A stretch of DNA of 49,271 bases from a virus. The notes under the pieces were generated by a model that had not been told where the DNA came from, searched no databases, and saw nothing but the letters and a program-made list of their open reading frames with translations. Below, in pieces: positions 1 to 6,422 of this stretch. The stretch covers positions 1 to 49,271 of the IMG/VR virus record IMGVR_UViG_3300044648_000101. The stretch is one strand, 5' to 3'. The number at the start of each line of letters is the position of its first letter. Within the stretch, counting starts at the first letter, position 1. A program made the translations under genes and the position numbers.

Positions 1-2
1 CT

Positions 3-27
3 AGTTTTCGCACGATCTTATTATGGG
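3..27. repeat. Terminal direct repeat, left copy
   Basis: These 25 bases are identical to 49247-49271. Overlapping the copies closes a circle of about 49,244 bp. Position 2 is T here and A at 49246, so the match stops at 25 bases; position 1 matches again. The overlap may be true terminal redundancy or the assembler overlap of a circular or permuted phage molecule. Confidence 0.9.
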
Positions 28-253
28 AAAGAAACTTACATGGGTGCAGGTGTTCGCATCAATAGGCATAGCCTTATTTTGTGGCTTTATTGCCTCAGTG
101 ATATGCATGAATAACTTCCCGGACAAAGCCGCGTACATAGTGCCCATCGCTACGCTATTGAGCGAAAAGATAGTGATTGCACTGGTATCGGTTGATTACA
201 AAATGATTGCATCTGAATTTGCTAACTATTGGGCGGATAAATTTAAAAAGTAG
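23..253 (+). CDS. Phage holin-like membrane protein, 3' part (continues from 49162)
   Basis: Two hydrophobic stretches are visible (around VFASIGIALFCGFIASVI and YIVPIATLLSEKIVIALVSV), followed by a charged C-terminus ending DKFKK. Read across the circular junction, the frame starts at ATG 49162 and gives a 112-residue protein with a third N-terminal membrane segment. This fits small phage holins, which permeabilise the inner membrane for endolysin release. The position just ahead of the spanin and lysozyme supports lysis. At the extreme left end codon 2-4 reads TAG, whereas the right-end copy reads AAG, so the mismatching T at position 2 is probably an end error. ATG 23 could also serve as an internal, shorter start. 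Confidence 0.7.
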   Translation: MGKKLTWVQVFASIGIALFCGFIASVICMNNFPDKAAYIVPIATLLSEKIVIALVSVDYKMIASEFANYWADKFKK

Positions 254-262
254 TATATTTAC
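229..262 (+). promoter_or_regulatory. Bacteroidota-type promoter, candidate sRNA
   Basis: TTGG at 229-232 and TATATTTAC at 254-262 are separated by 21 bp, matching the -33/-7 layout of Bacteroidota and the TATnTTTAC motif repeated elsewhere in this genome. It lies at the 3' end of the holin gene and faces the short non-coding stretch ending at the terminator at 367-394. Confidence 0.5.
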
Positions 263-394
263 AATCCTTGGCAGTGGACAGATGATTAGGTCGGCCTGTG
301 CGTTGGACATGATTCTAGGTCGCTGCCATCTTTTGCCTCTTTCTTTTCTCTCCATACATCCCTCACAGCCGCTATGTAAAATAGCGGCTTTTTT
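263..394 (+). ncRNA. Candidate small RNA between holin and next lysis gene
   Basis: No good ORF fills this gap. It starts after a TATATTTAC promoter and ends at a clear intrinsic terminator, giving a transcript of roughly 125 nt. TGGCAG (269-274) can pair with CTGCCA (323-328), enclosing two imperfect direct repeats of about 19 nt (275-293 and 304-322; shared blocks TGGACA, GATT and AGGTCG). A pyrimidine-rich single-stranded stretch follows. It could equally be the leader of the downstream lysis genes if the terminator is leaky. Function unknown. Confidence 0.4.
367..394 (+). terminator. Intrinsic terminator
   Basis: A perfect 9-bp stem AGCCGCTAT (367-375) / ATAGCGGCT (381-389), with loop GTAAA, runs straight into a T-run (389-394). 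It would end transcripts from the late operon or from the promoter at 229-262. Confidence 0.85.
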
Positions 395-407
395 GTATAT
401 TTACAAG

Positions 408-737
408 ATGTTAACGGTAGCGATAATAATAGGTATAGCGATACTGTGGGCGGCAATGGACACGATGGCACACCATTACGGCGTATCGATATTTAAGGAC
501 AAAAACCCGCAATTCTGGGATGCTAGGATAAGCGCATCCAAACCAACTAAGCGCATATTGGGTTATTGGGTAGATGCATGGCATCTGGCTAAATCCCTGT
601 TGCTATTCGGAGTTATCGCATTGGCGACAATGGCAATAGAAACACATTGGCCGTGGTATATTGAATTCACCGGGCTAGGCCTTATTTACATACTTATATT
701 CAATACTTTCTATAACATAATCCTTAAACGTAAATGA
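408..737 (+). CDS. Small membrane protein of the lysis cassette, unknown role
   Basis: 109 residues, starting MLTVAIII at ATG 408; the longer frame upstream runs through the terminator and is rejected. It has an N-terminal hydrophobic segment, a polar middle containing FKDKNPQFWD and GYWVDAWHLAKSLL, and two hydrophobic stretches near the C-terminus, ending LKRK. It overlaps the start of the spanin gene by 4 bases (ATGA), so the two are probably translated together. A holin or antiholin role is possible from position but not shown by motif. Confidence 0.7.
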   Translation: MLTVAIIIGIAILWAAMDTMAHHYGVSIFKDKNPQFWDARISASKPTKRILGYWVDAWHLAKSLLLFGVIALATMAIETHWPWYIEFTGLGLIYILIFNTFYNIILKRK

Positions 738-1195
738 GATACCTAGTAATATTACTTCTGCTATCCAGCTGCATGACTGCAAACAAAGCAACCCGGCAAA
801 TAGCAAATATATCACACAAACAACCGATAATATTAGCAGAGGAATGCGGCAAACGATACCCGCCAATTGACAGCATTTGGGAAAAGGAGACATTTATACA
901 GGGTGAAACTATGATAGTTACCGATACGGTGACGGTGGATTGCGATAGCGCGGTAAAGACATTCGTAAGGTATGTTAAGGTTCCATTTGGTAGCAAGGTT
1001 AGGGTTGACACAATGGTAGTAACAAAGTTCGAAAGGCAGGTTAATACAGCCGCTATCAATGCTATAACGCGCAAATATAACGATCTGACAGTTACGCATG
1101 GCAAGGACAAGCAGTCGCGCAATATATGGATGTGGATAGCAATAGGATTAGGCGCGGCATGGGTATTGTACATTGCTAAAAAACTATTCCTGTAA
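734..1195 (+). CDS. Probable unimolecular spanin (outer-membrane lipoprotein with C-terminal TM)
   Basis: 153 residues. The N-terminus is a lipoprotein signal peptide with lipobox LSSC (Cys13), and the C-terminus (about 131-150) is a single transmembrane helix followed by KK. A lipid anchor at one end and an inner-membrane helix at the other is the hallmark of u-spanins such as phage T1 gp11, which fuse inner and outer membranes in the last step of lysis of Gram-negative hosts. Its 3' end overlaps the endolysin start (TAATG). The call rests on topology and position; spanins are poorly conserved in sequence. Confidence 0.7.
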   Translation: MRYLVILLLLSSCMTANKATRQIANISHKQPIILAEECGKRYPPIDSIWEKETFIQGETMIVTDTVTVDCDSAVKTFVRYVKVPFGSKVRVDTMVVTKFERQVNTAAINAITRKYNDLTVTHGKDKQSRNIWMWIAIGLGAAWVLYIAKKLFL

Positions 1196-1695
1196 TGGCA
1201 AACTTTATTAAGGCGCTTAAGAAGACCCTTAGCTATGAGGGTGGATATGCCAATGTAGCAGGCGATGGCGGCGGCGAAACTTACAGGGGTATTGCGCGTA
1301 AGTATCACCCCAATTGGCCGGGCTGGCGCATAGTAGACCAAAAGAAACGCAAACACAACGAGATCATCCCCGAACTAGAAGACGAAGTAGCATCATTCTA
1401 CAAAACCCACTATTGGGACACCATACGCCTCGATGAAGTGTGTAACGACGCCATAGCGGGTTTCGTATTCGATGTTTACGTCAACAGTGGTCGTAGTGGC
1501 ATTAAGATGATACAACGTGCTGTTGGTGTGCAAGATGATGGCATTGTAGGACCGAAGACCATACAGGCCATTAATCAAACTGACTTAGCTACACTGAAGA
1601 AACAACGTGAAGCCTTTTATCGGGCTATCGTTGCTAATAATCCTAGCCAAGCTAAGTTCCTGAAGGGGTGGTTAGCGAGGAATAGTAGTTTTTAG
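1195..1695 (+). CDS. Endolysin, GH108 family N-acetylmuramidase
   Basis: 166 residues. The N-terminal domain has the GH108 signature EGGYANVAGDGGGETYRGI (catalytic Glu15), followed by the typical YWD, FDVYVNSG and Q-VGV-DDGIVGPKTIQAIN region, the small C-terminal peptidoglycan-binding fold (PG_binding_3). It cuts the glycan backbone of peptidoglycan. No signal peptide is visible, so it should need the holin for export. Its start overlaps the spanin stop, and the terminator at 1716-1748 closes the cassette. Confidence 0.93.
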   Translation: MANFIKALKKTLSYEGGYANVAGDGGGETYRGIARKYHPNWPGWRIVDQKKRKHNEIIPELEDEVASFYKTHYWDTIRLDEVCNDAIAGFVFDVYVNSGRSGIKMIQRAVGVQDDGIVGPKTIQAINQTDLATLKKQREAFYRAIVANNPSQAKFLKGWLARNSSF

Positions 1696-1715
1696 CCGAG
1701 GTGCACAGAAATTTA

Positions 1716-1748
1716 TAGCCAAGCCTGTAGCGGGTTTGGCTATTTTTT
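1716..1748 (+). terminator. Late/lysis operon terminator
   Basis: A 10-bp stem TAGCCAAGCC (1716-1725) / GGTTTGGCTA (1733-1742), with one G-T pair, is followed by TTTTTT (1743-1748). Outer complementary blocks (TGCACA upstream, TGTGCA downstream) can extend the hairpin and give it an A-rich left flank, so it may also work in reverse. It separates the late region from the early promoter. Confidence 0.9.
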
Positions 1749-1769
1749 GTGCAAATTTTCAATAATTAA

Positions 1770-1801
1770 TTTGGTTATTTAAATAACGTGAGTATCTTTA
1801 C
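1770..1801 (+). promoter_or_regulatory. Early promoter
   Basis: TTTG (1770-1773), 19-bp spacer, TATCTTTAC (1793-1801). This matches the Bacteroidota -33/-7 arrangement and the genome-wide phage motif. It is the first promoter after the lysis terminator and faces the whole early gene block. Confidence 0.8.
1774..1787. promoter_or_regulatory. Palindromic operator inside the early promoter
   Basis: GTTATTTAAATAAC is a perfect 14-bp palindrome lying wholly between the -33 and -7 elements. A bound dimer here would block polymerase, so it is a natural repressor site for the early genes. The binding protein is not identified; small DNA-binding candidates are at 2372, 10306, 40395 and 40640. Confidence 0.6.
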
Positions 1802-1820
1802 ATCATCAAAGAAACAAACA

Positions 1821-1916
1821 ATGAAAAAATCAGAATTTAAATCAAGGCTAATAGAGGTTTTAAAATCAAAAGGAATAACGCCTGATCTAAAAGCGGTTCG
1901 AGAGCGCACTAAATAA
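1821..1916 (+). CDS. 31-residue early peptide, unknown
   Basis: First ORF after the early promoter, about 20 nt after its -7 element. It starts MKKSEFKSRL and ends VRERTK; it is basic, probably helical, with no membrane segment. Its position as leader gene supports expression, but no family is recognised. Confidence 0.55.
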   Translation: MKKSEFKSRLIEVLKSKGITPDLKAVRERTK

Positions 1917-1929
1917 GACAGTCCGACAA

Positions 1930-2361
1930 ATGAATAATACAATCGGATATATTCAGTGGGGCGAAGACCAGTTGGGAAATGCTATTTGTTTCTACAATGA
2001 ATATGGCAAGTCGGGCGCTACGTTTAATCAGTCTATGTATCGCGGAAAGAAACACAGGTACTTCAAGGCATTAATATACGCTAAAATGAAACGAGTATAC
2101 ATAATACAAACGGAGAATGACGGGTTGATGACAACGGGTTTGAGTAATACGACTGCCTTGTTTGATTACCTGTCTCAAAAGTTTAACATAAAGGAGTTGC
2201 ATCCGTATAATGAATATAAGCCCAAGCCGTTCAATAAGAGCGTGCTGTGTGCAGAGATAAAGGAAAATAAAAAAGGTAACAAGTTTTACGTTGCCTGCCT
2301 AACGGATGCGGATGGTGAGGAGATAAACATTATGGAGTTGACCGTTTTTAGCTCTTATTAA
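1930..2361 (+). CDS. Hypothetical early protein
   Basis: 143 residues starting MNNTIGYIQWGEDQLGNA, with a charged, soluble composition, no signal peptide and no membrane segment. It is the first sizeable gene of the early operon, 13 bases after the leader peptide stop. I do not recognise the family. Early phage proteins in this position often act on host functions, but nothing in the sequence shows which. Confidence 0.8.
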   Translation: MNNTIGYIQWGEDQLGNAICFYNEYGKSGATFNQSMYRGKKHRYFKALIYAKMKRVYIIQTENDGLMTTGLSNTTALFDYLSQKFNIKELHPYNEYKPKPFNKSVLCAEIKENKKGNKFYVACLTDADGEEINIMELTVFSSY

Positions 2362-2371
2362 AACTAGTATT

Positions 2372-2530
2372 ATGACAAAGACAAAGCAGATAGGCAGGCC
2401 GCCAAAGATTGGGTCACTAAAGATTAGCAAGACCGTAAGTATCGACCAAGTAAAACTCAAACGCATAGAAAAGCGTTTCGGATCACTAACAAAGTACATC
2501 GCAGCTAAATTACTTGCTGATAATATTTAA
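2372..2530 (+). CDS. Small DNA-binding protein, AT-hook/ribbon-helix-helix like
   Basis: 52 residues. An N-terminal IGRPPKIG stretch resembles an AT-hook (GRP core). It is followed by ISKTVSIDQVKLKRIEKRFGSLTKYIA, with the spacing of a ribbon-helix-helix: a short strand then two helices. Such proteins are usually transcriptional repressors, so this is a candidate for the operator at 1774-1787. It starts 10 bases after the upstream stop. Confidence 0.65.
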   Translation: MTKTKQIGRPPKIGSLKISKTVSIDQVKLKRIEKRFGSLTKYIAAKLLADNI

Positions 2531-2563
2531 AAGCCTCCTAACATAAACTAAAAAAACGATTCT

Positions 2564-2875
2564 ATGCACTCACACGTACTAGACGCTCCAATTAAAGTAG
2601 GCTCCATAGTGACAATTTGCGATGGTAGCTACTGCATGACCATAAAGGTTAATGAATTTGAAATGAAGCATTGCTATGAGGCAATGACATTCAAAGGGCA
2701 AGAATTAACTGTTTTGGCTATAAATGTACCATGCCCTACTGTACCATGCCCTACTGAACCGAGCGATACCGAATCATTAATTCCGCAAAACAACTGCATT
2801 CTGAAATCAAGTGATGGGGACATCGTTTTCTGCTCCCGAATAAACATCAGGAACACTAAATCGCTGTGCTCATAA
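2564..2875 (+). CDS. Hypothetical early protein with tandem VPCPT repeat
   Basis: 103 residues. The N-terminal half is beta-rich (KVGSIVTICDGSYCMTIKV, FKGQELTVLAI). The middle carries VPCPT twice, from an exact in-frame 15-bp duplication at 2726-2755, followed by EPSDTE. Seven cysteines are unusual for its size. No family is recognised. Confidence 0.65.
   Translation: MHSHVLDAPIKVGSIVTICDGSYCMTIKVNEFEMKHCYEAMTFKGQELTVLAINVPCPTVPCPTEPSDTESLIPQNNCILKSSDGDIVFCSRINIRNTKSLCS
2726..2755 (+). repeat. 15-bp tandem duplication inside a gene
   Basis: GTACCATGCCCTACT occurs twice back to back (2726-2740, 2741-2755) and adds five residues to the host gene without a frameshift, consistent with a recent slippage event. 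Confidence 0.9.
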
Positions 2876-2931
2876 AAACAATAACCCCCTTCCTAACAGG
2901 GGCAATTAATAACAACTAAAAAAGAAACGAA

Positions 2932-3105
2932 ATGAGTTATGACATGTCTACGGCTGACTTAGCCTACATACTTAATGAGCATCGCGGAATGACGATGTAT
3001 GATTTGCCTGTATTGAGGGGCGCAAAGAAGTCAAATTCTCGTATGAACCAACGCAAGCTCCGCAAGCTAGGCCGCCAAAATCCACACTCCAAATACGCTA
3101 AATAA
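2932..3105 (+). CDS. 57-residue basic early protein
   Basis: Starts MSYDMSTADLAYIL. The C-terminal half is strongly basic (MNQRKLRKLGRQNPHSKYAK), suggesting nucleic-acid binding. A gap of about 55 bases separates it from the previous gene. Family unknown. Confidence 0.6.
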   Translation: MSYDMSTADLAYILNEHRGMTMYDLPVLRGAKKSNSRMNQRKLRKLGRQNPHSKYAK

Positions 3106-3160
3106 AAACAGGCTACCGCAGCAACGATAGCCCATTAAAAACACTTTCAAAGACAAAGTT

Positions 3161-3565
3161 ATGAAAGCAACTAAAATAAAAGAACTAACCACCACTTCAA
3201 TAGCGCTGCTACTGCACAACGATATTGAGCTGACTGTTGACCGAGTGAAGTTTGAGGATTATATAACTGAGGGTACGGGCGAATATCAATACACGATGGA
3301 TCATTACGAGCCAGTTACGGGGCATAGGGAAACCAATCATGTGATAACTCTGGATGAGTACTGGAAGGATTACGGCGAAGCGCAGGTAAGCCATATTAAT
3401 GACTACATTGAAAGCGAACCGGGGCTGCAAAAGGATATCGCCATGCTGGATATTGAGGACTATGTAAGGCATGAAATGAATAGCGATCTTGATACCGATA
3501 TTATCCTGCTGAAATCTAAAATATCCCATTACGCACACCTTTATTTTCAATCCGTAACCGCATAA
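3161..3565 (+). CDS. Hypothetical early protein
   Basis: 134 residues, acidic and soluble, starting MKATKIKELTTTSI. It contains a Tyr/Glu-rich middle (ITEGTGEYQYTMDHYEPVTG) and an aspartate-rich C-terminal half (MNSDLDTDIILLKSK). No motif or family is recognised. A 13-codon ORF at 3569-3610 sits between it and the next gene and may only mediate translational coupling. Confidence 0.75.
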   Translation: MKATKIKELTTTSIALLLHNDIELTVDRVKFEDYITEGTGEYQYTMDHYEPVTGHRETNHVITLDEYWKDYGEAQVSHINDYIESEPGLQKDIAMLDIEDYVRHEMNSDLDTDIILLKSKISHYAHLYFQSVTA

Positions 3566-3609
3566 ATTATGACACAATTTATTCACGCATTAAGAAGCAG
3601 GAGGGCGTA

Positions 3610-3798
3610 ATGGAACACACAACAGCATTCAATTCGGTCTTCCGTTTGTCCGTTCAGATAGAAGAAGGCATCGCGAACATGGAAGCGATACGAGACCGAT
3701 ACAGCTTGAGCGATAGGCAGATGGTGGCCGTACAAGACCTAATCAATTCGCTAAAGGAATGTGAAAAACATGCAGACTATATGGTAGCTATCATCTAA
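3610..3798 (+). CDS. Small helical early protein
   Basis: 62 residues, largely helical and acidic (IEEGIANMEAIRDRYSLSDRQMVAVQDLINSLKECEKHADYM). Its ATG overlaps the TAA of the 13-codon ORF at 3569-3610 (TAATG). No family is recognised. Confidence 0.65.
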   Translation: MEHTTAFNSVFRLSVQIEEGIANMEAIRDRYSLSDRQMVAVQDLINSLKECEKHADYMVAII

Positions 3799-3827
3799 CC
3801 TCCCCTCCTAACCACAAAAAGAATAGT

Positions 3828-4283
3828 ATGAACAACAGAGTTATAAAGTTCAGAGCATGGGATGCTCAATTGTCTGAAATGTACACGCCTGAATTCCCGT
3901 ATATAGGGGCTGGTAGTGGCGCAAGGGATATTGCGATAATGATTAACGGGACGGTTATAACGCCAAGTTCATATGACTTGGATGTATTTACATCGCTAAA
4001 GCCGCCTGTACCTGAATTAGTTCTCATGCAATTCACTGGCCTCCACGATAAGGACGGCAAAGAGGTGTATGAAGGTGATATTGTAACCGCTGCATTCATG
4101 TACCACGGCAAGCCCTCAGACTTAAAATTCCCTGCTAAAATCGTCTACAATGAACACATTGGGGCGTATCAATTAGCATACAAAAACATTGAGGACAAGT
4201 TTGTGAGCGATGAAATCTATTTCAGGTATCAAATTGAAGTAATCGGCAACATTCACCAACACCCTCACCTCCTAAACAAATAA
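3828..4283 (+). CDS. YopX family protein
   Basis: 151 residues with the YopX layout: N-terminal IKFRAWD, central LMQFTGLHDKDGKEVYEGDIV and C-terminal IEVIGNIHQHPHLL. YopX proteins are common in phages and prophages, originally named from B. subtilis phage SPbeta. Their biochemical role is not established. It is followed 2 bases later by the next early gene. Confidence 0.9.
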   Translation: MNNRVIKFRAWDAQLSEMYTPEFPYIGAGSGARDIAIMINGTVITPSSYDLDVFTSLKPPVPELVLMQFTGLHDKDGKEVYEGDIVTAAFMYHGKPSDLKFPAKIVYNEHIGAYQLAYKNIEDKFVSDEIYFRYQIEVIGNIHQHPHLLNK

Positions 4284-4284
4284 C

Positions 4285-4683
4285 ATGATGAACTACACAG
4301 AAAGCAATAAAATGATCGCGGAGTTTATGGGGCTGGATGTTCCATACAATACGCCAATCGGGTTCACGGGGAGGACTACAACAAAGTTTCTAAAACCAAA
4401 GAATGTTGATGATTGGAATAAGGTTCGGCTTTACTACCATAAATCGTGGGAATACTTAATGCCTGTAGTGGAGAAGATAATAGACTACAAATACGATGAT
4501 GAGCCTGACGGAACAGCATTCCTTAGAACATTCGGCATGAAAGACGAACAAGGTCTATATATGGTAAGGTTTAATCGTTGCGTACTTCATTCTGAAGAAA
4601 CCTTGCTGAATGCTACATACATGGCTTGCTTGGATTTTATTGAAAACGATAGGATTTGGCACGCAACTAAAACGCAGGAATAG
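4285..4683 (+). CDS. Hypothetical protein, possible phage ABA-sandwich type
   Basis: 132 residues. The opening ESNKMIAEFMGLDVPYN resembles small phage proteins with an ABA-sandwich domain that begin 'N..IAEFMG'. Tryptophans and aromatic residues follow (NKVRLYYHKSWEYLMPVVEKI). Function unknown; the assignment is by general resemblance only. Confidence 0.7.
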   Translation: MMNYTESNKMIAEFMGLDVPYNTPIGFTGRTTTKFLKPKNVDDWNKVRLYYHKSWEYLMPVVEKIIDYKYDDEPDGTAFLRTFGMKDEQGLYMVRFNRCVLHSEETLLNATYMACLDFIENDRIWHATKTQE

Positions 4684-4783
4684 TTCACAACTCACAAAAC
4701 CTAAATAGCCATGACCCTACTAATCGGCATTTACTTAATCCATAGGATGTGTTGCATGGTAGCTTATTTAACTCAAATAGACA

Positions 4784-4912
4784 ATGGAAATACAAAACAT
4801 AGGATACGCATTCATAATAGCCGCCGGGTTACTAGGCTTCGCAGAGATAATGAAGTGGGCTTTCAGTTTCGCCCTGTCCCTTATTCACAAGAGGCAATTG
4901 AACCGCAAATGA
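4784..4912 (+). CDS. 42-residue single-pass membrane peptide
   Basis: Starts MEIQNIGYAF, continues as a hydrophobic helix (IIAAGLLGFAEIMKWAFSFALSLI) and ends HKRQLNRK, a well-formed membrane peptide with a basic tail. It lies in another frame of the competing 70-residue ORF 4711-4923, whose basic second half is probably a shadow of this gene. The first 25 codons of 4711-4923 could still be a separate short peptide. Confidence 0.5.
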   Translation: MEIQNIGYAFIIAAGLLGFAEIMKWAFSFALSLIHKRQLNRK

Positions 4913-4946
4913 GTTTGAATTAATAAACATTCTTAAACAATATTTT

Positions 4947-5540
4947 ATGAGTACGGAATTAAGTAAACGAGTAGTCTACAATGGCACCTATAGGGGTGTA
5001 TCATTCGAGATTATCAATTGGCAGATTGAGGGGTACATCTACGGCAATAAGGATTGCTGGAACTTCTACCTGTACATAGGGTTGGGCAGAATACCAAATT
5101 CGGAACTGGCTGAAACCTTATGGCTGGAACCTAAGCCGAATGACCTGCTGAAACATGCAACTTATGACTACTACAACTGCAAGCTGATAAATGATATCGA
5201 GTTTCAGGGCGGCTGTACCTACTACTCAAAAGAGGGCAACGTAGACACCCCGAAAGAAAACCGAACTGTTAAAATTGGCTGCGACTATCAACACATTTGG
5301 AACGAAGGTCATTCATATACGCTCGATGATATCATAAGGGACACGAAGGCGGCAATAGATAGCTTCAAAGACATCGTTCCAGATTACAAATTCTATTGTG
5401 GGGTGGTTGGTGGTTATTGGCTTAAATCAGAAGGCTTGTGTATGCCCGACGAAAGCAACTTCATCAGCAATAAGGGGGTGGAGTGGTATAGGGATAACTA
5501 CCCCAACCGTGATGTAGTATCTGAATTTACTAACCCCTAA
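4947..5540 (+). CDS. Hypothetical early protein
   Basis: 197 residues, soluble and aromatic-rich (WNFYLYIGLGRI, FKDIVPDYKFYCGVVGGYW). YNGTYRGVSFEIINW near the N-terminus and ENRTVKIGCDYQHIWNEGHSYTLDDI in the middle suggest a compact alpha/beta protein. No catalytic motif is recognised. Confidence 0.8.
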   Translation: MSTELSKRVVYNGTYRGVSFEIINWQIEGYIYGNKDCWNFYLYIGLGRIPNSELAETLWLEPKPNDLLKHATYDYYNCKLINDIEFQGGCTYYSKEGNVDTPKENRTVKIGCDYQHIWNEGHSYTLDDIIRDTKAAIDSFKDIVPDYKFYCGVVGGYWLKSEGLCMPDESNFISNKGVEWYRDNYPNRDVVSEFTNP

Positions 5541-5577
5541 ACTTTCAACATGCACTGCCCAAACTGCAACACGCCGA

Positions 5578-5811
5578 ATGATGTATAGTTACAAACTACC
5601 GGGACTTAATAACTACCGATTCAACAAAGAGGGTGAATGCAGGCGGGTAAATGGCATAGGCGATAGGCAGATTAAATTACTAGGCAACTCGTACTACACT
5701 CTGATTAACGACCAAGGCGAACGGGAATACGTGAAGCTGACAGAGATTCTTCAATACATTAAACACATTGATTACTTACGTTCATTACTCACATATGATA
5801 ACAGCAATTAA
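5578..5811 (+). CDS. Small hypothetical protein
   Basis: 77 residues: YKLPGLNNYRFNKEGECRRVNGIGDRQIKLL, then EREYVKLTEILQYIKH. The opening loosely resembles the NUMOD-like segments that accompany phage homing endonucleases, but no nuclease domain is present. A 12-codon CPNC peptide ORF (5550-5588) overlaps its start. Confidence 0.6.
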   Translation: MMYSYKLPGLNNYRFNKEGECRRVNGIGDRQIKLLGNSYYTLINDQGEREYVKLTEILQYIKHIDYLRSLLTYDNSN

Positions 5812-5902
5812 AATCATTATCATCTACATCGCGCTCACATTCCTCGGTCTTACTATGTTCTATTATGCAATAATGTATTTTTTCTACACTTTAACCAACT
5901 AA
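5795..5902 (+). CDS. 35-residue membrane peptide
   Basis: Starts MITAIKIIIIYIALTFLG and continues hydrophobic to the end (FYYAIMYFFYTLTN). It overlaps the previous gene by 17 bases and ends 5 bases before the next start, which supports a real gene. Function unknown. Confidence 0.5.
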   Translation: MITAIKIIIIYIALTFLGLTMFYYAIMYFFYTLTN

Positions 5903-5907
5903 AAAAA

Positions 5908-6276
5908 ATGAAACAACAAATCAACGAACTTGAAATTAACGGTGAAAAGTATGTACTTAAATCGTCAGTTCAAACTAATGCACCAGTAATTGACGGTATG
6001 CCTTTAGTTCTGATACGCGGGTACGGTAGCGGGGTTCAGTATGGATACCTTGCAAAACAAGATGGGTGTATGGTTACGCTAATAAATAGCCGCCGGATAT
6101 GGTCTTGGAATAAGGCGACTGAATGCTCACAAATAGCAGTAGATGGCATTGATGCATCATCGTCTAAGGTGACCGTTATTTGCCCCGAAAAAGTTATTAC
6201 GGACGCGATTGAGATAATTACAATTACCTCTAAAGCTGCTGAAAATCTTTTAAATCAACCCGTATGGAAAAAGTAA
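5908..6276 (+). CDS. DUF6948-like protein
   Basis: 122 residues. The pattern INGEKYVLKSS, MPLVLIRGYGSGVQYGYL, LINSRRIWSWNKATECSQIAVDGI and LNQPVWKK matches the small phage family I know as DUF6948, of unknown function. It overlaps the Gly-Ser repeat mini-gene by 13 bases; I recall this pairing from other phages but have not checked it. Confidence 0.75.
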   Translation: MKQQINELEINGEKYVLKSSVQTNAPVIDGMPLVLIRGYGSGVQYGYLAKQDGCMVTLINSRRIWSWNKATECSQIAVDGIDASSSKVTVICPEKVITDAIEIITITSKAAENLLNQPVWKK

Positions 6277-6398
6277 TCTTCATTGAACAGATAAGGAGGA
6301 TTAGGGGCTCTGGCTCTGGCTCTGGCTCTGGCTATGGCTCTGGCTCTGGCTCTGGCTCTGGCTATGGCTATGGCGATGGCTCTGGCTCTGGCGAATAA
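6264..6398 (+). CDS. Gly-Ser/Tyr repeat mini-protein
   Basis: 44 residues: a charged head (MEKVIFIEQIRRIR), then 15 Gly-X dipeptides with X mostly Ser, sometimes Tyr, Asp or Glu, down to the stop. It is encoded by a 6-bp GGCTCT microsatellite. No fold is predicted; the tail should be a flexible linker. Overlap with the upstream gene suggests coupled translation. Confidence 0.7.
   Translation: MEKVIFIEQIRRIRGSGSGSGSGYGSGSGSGSGYGYGDGSGSGE
6305..6395 (+). repeat. Hexanucleotide microsatellite, GGC(TCT/TAT/GAT)
   Basis: Fifteen consecutive 6-bp units of GGCTCT with TAT, GAT and GAA variants. Because the unit is two codons, unit gain or loss changes protein length without changing frame. Confidence 0.95.
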
Positions 6399-6422
6399 TA
6401 ATAACATCATAATATTAACAAC

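Noticed and set aside
396-404. TATATTTAC just after the terminator at 367-394, as promoter for the gene at 408
   Set aside because: No TTG/TTTG at the right distance and the ATG is only 3 bases away.
724-1356. 210-codon - strand ORF opposite spanin and endolysin
   Set aside because: Antisense shadow of two recognised lysis genes.
3569-3610. 13-codon ORF ending in TAATG
   Set aside because: Too short to call; possible coupling peptide only.
4711-4923. 70-codon ORF
   Set aside because: Its second half is a frame shadow of the better membrane peptide 4784-4912.
5550-5588. 12-codon ORF with CPNC
   Set aside because: Too short to support; may be a remnant of a zinc-ribbon gene start.
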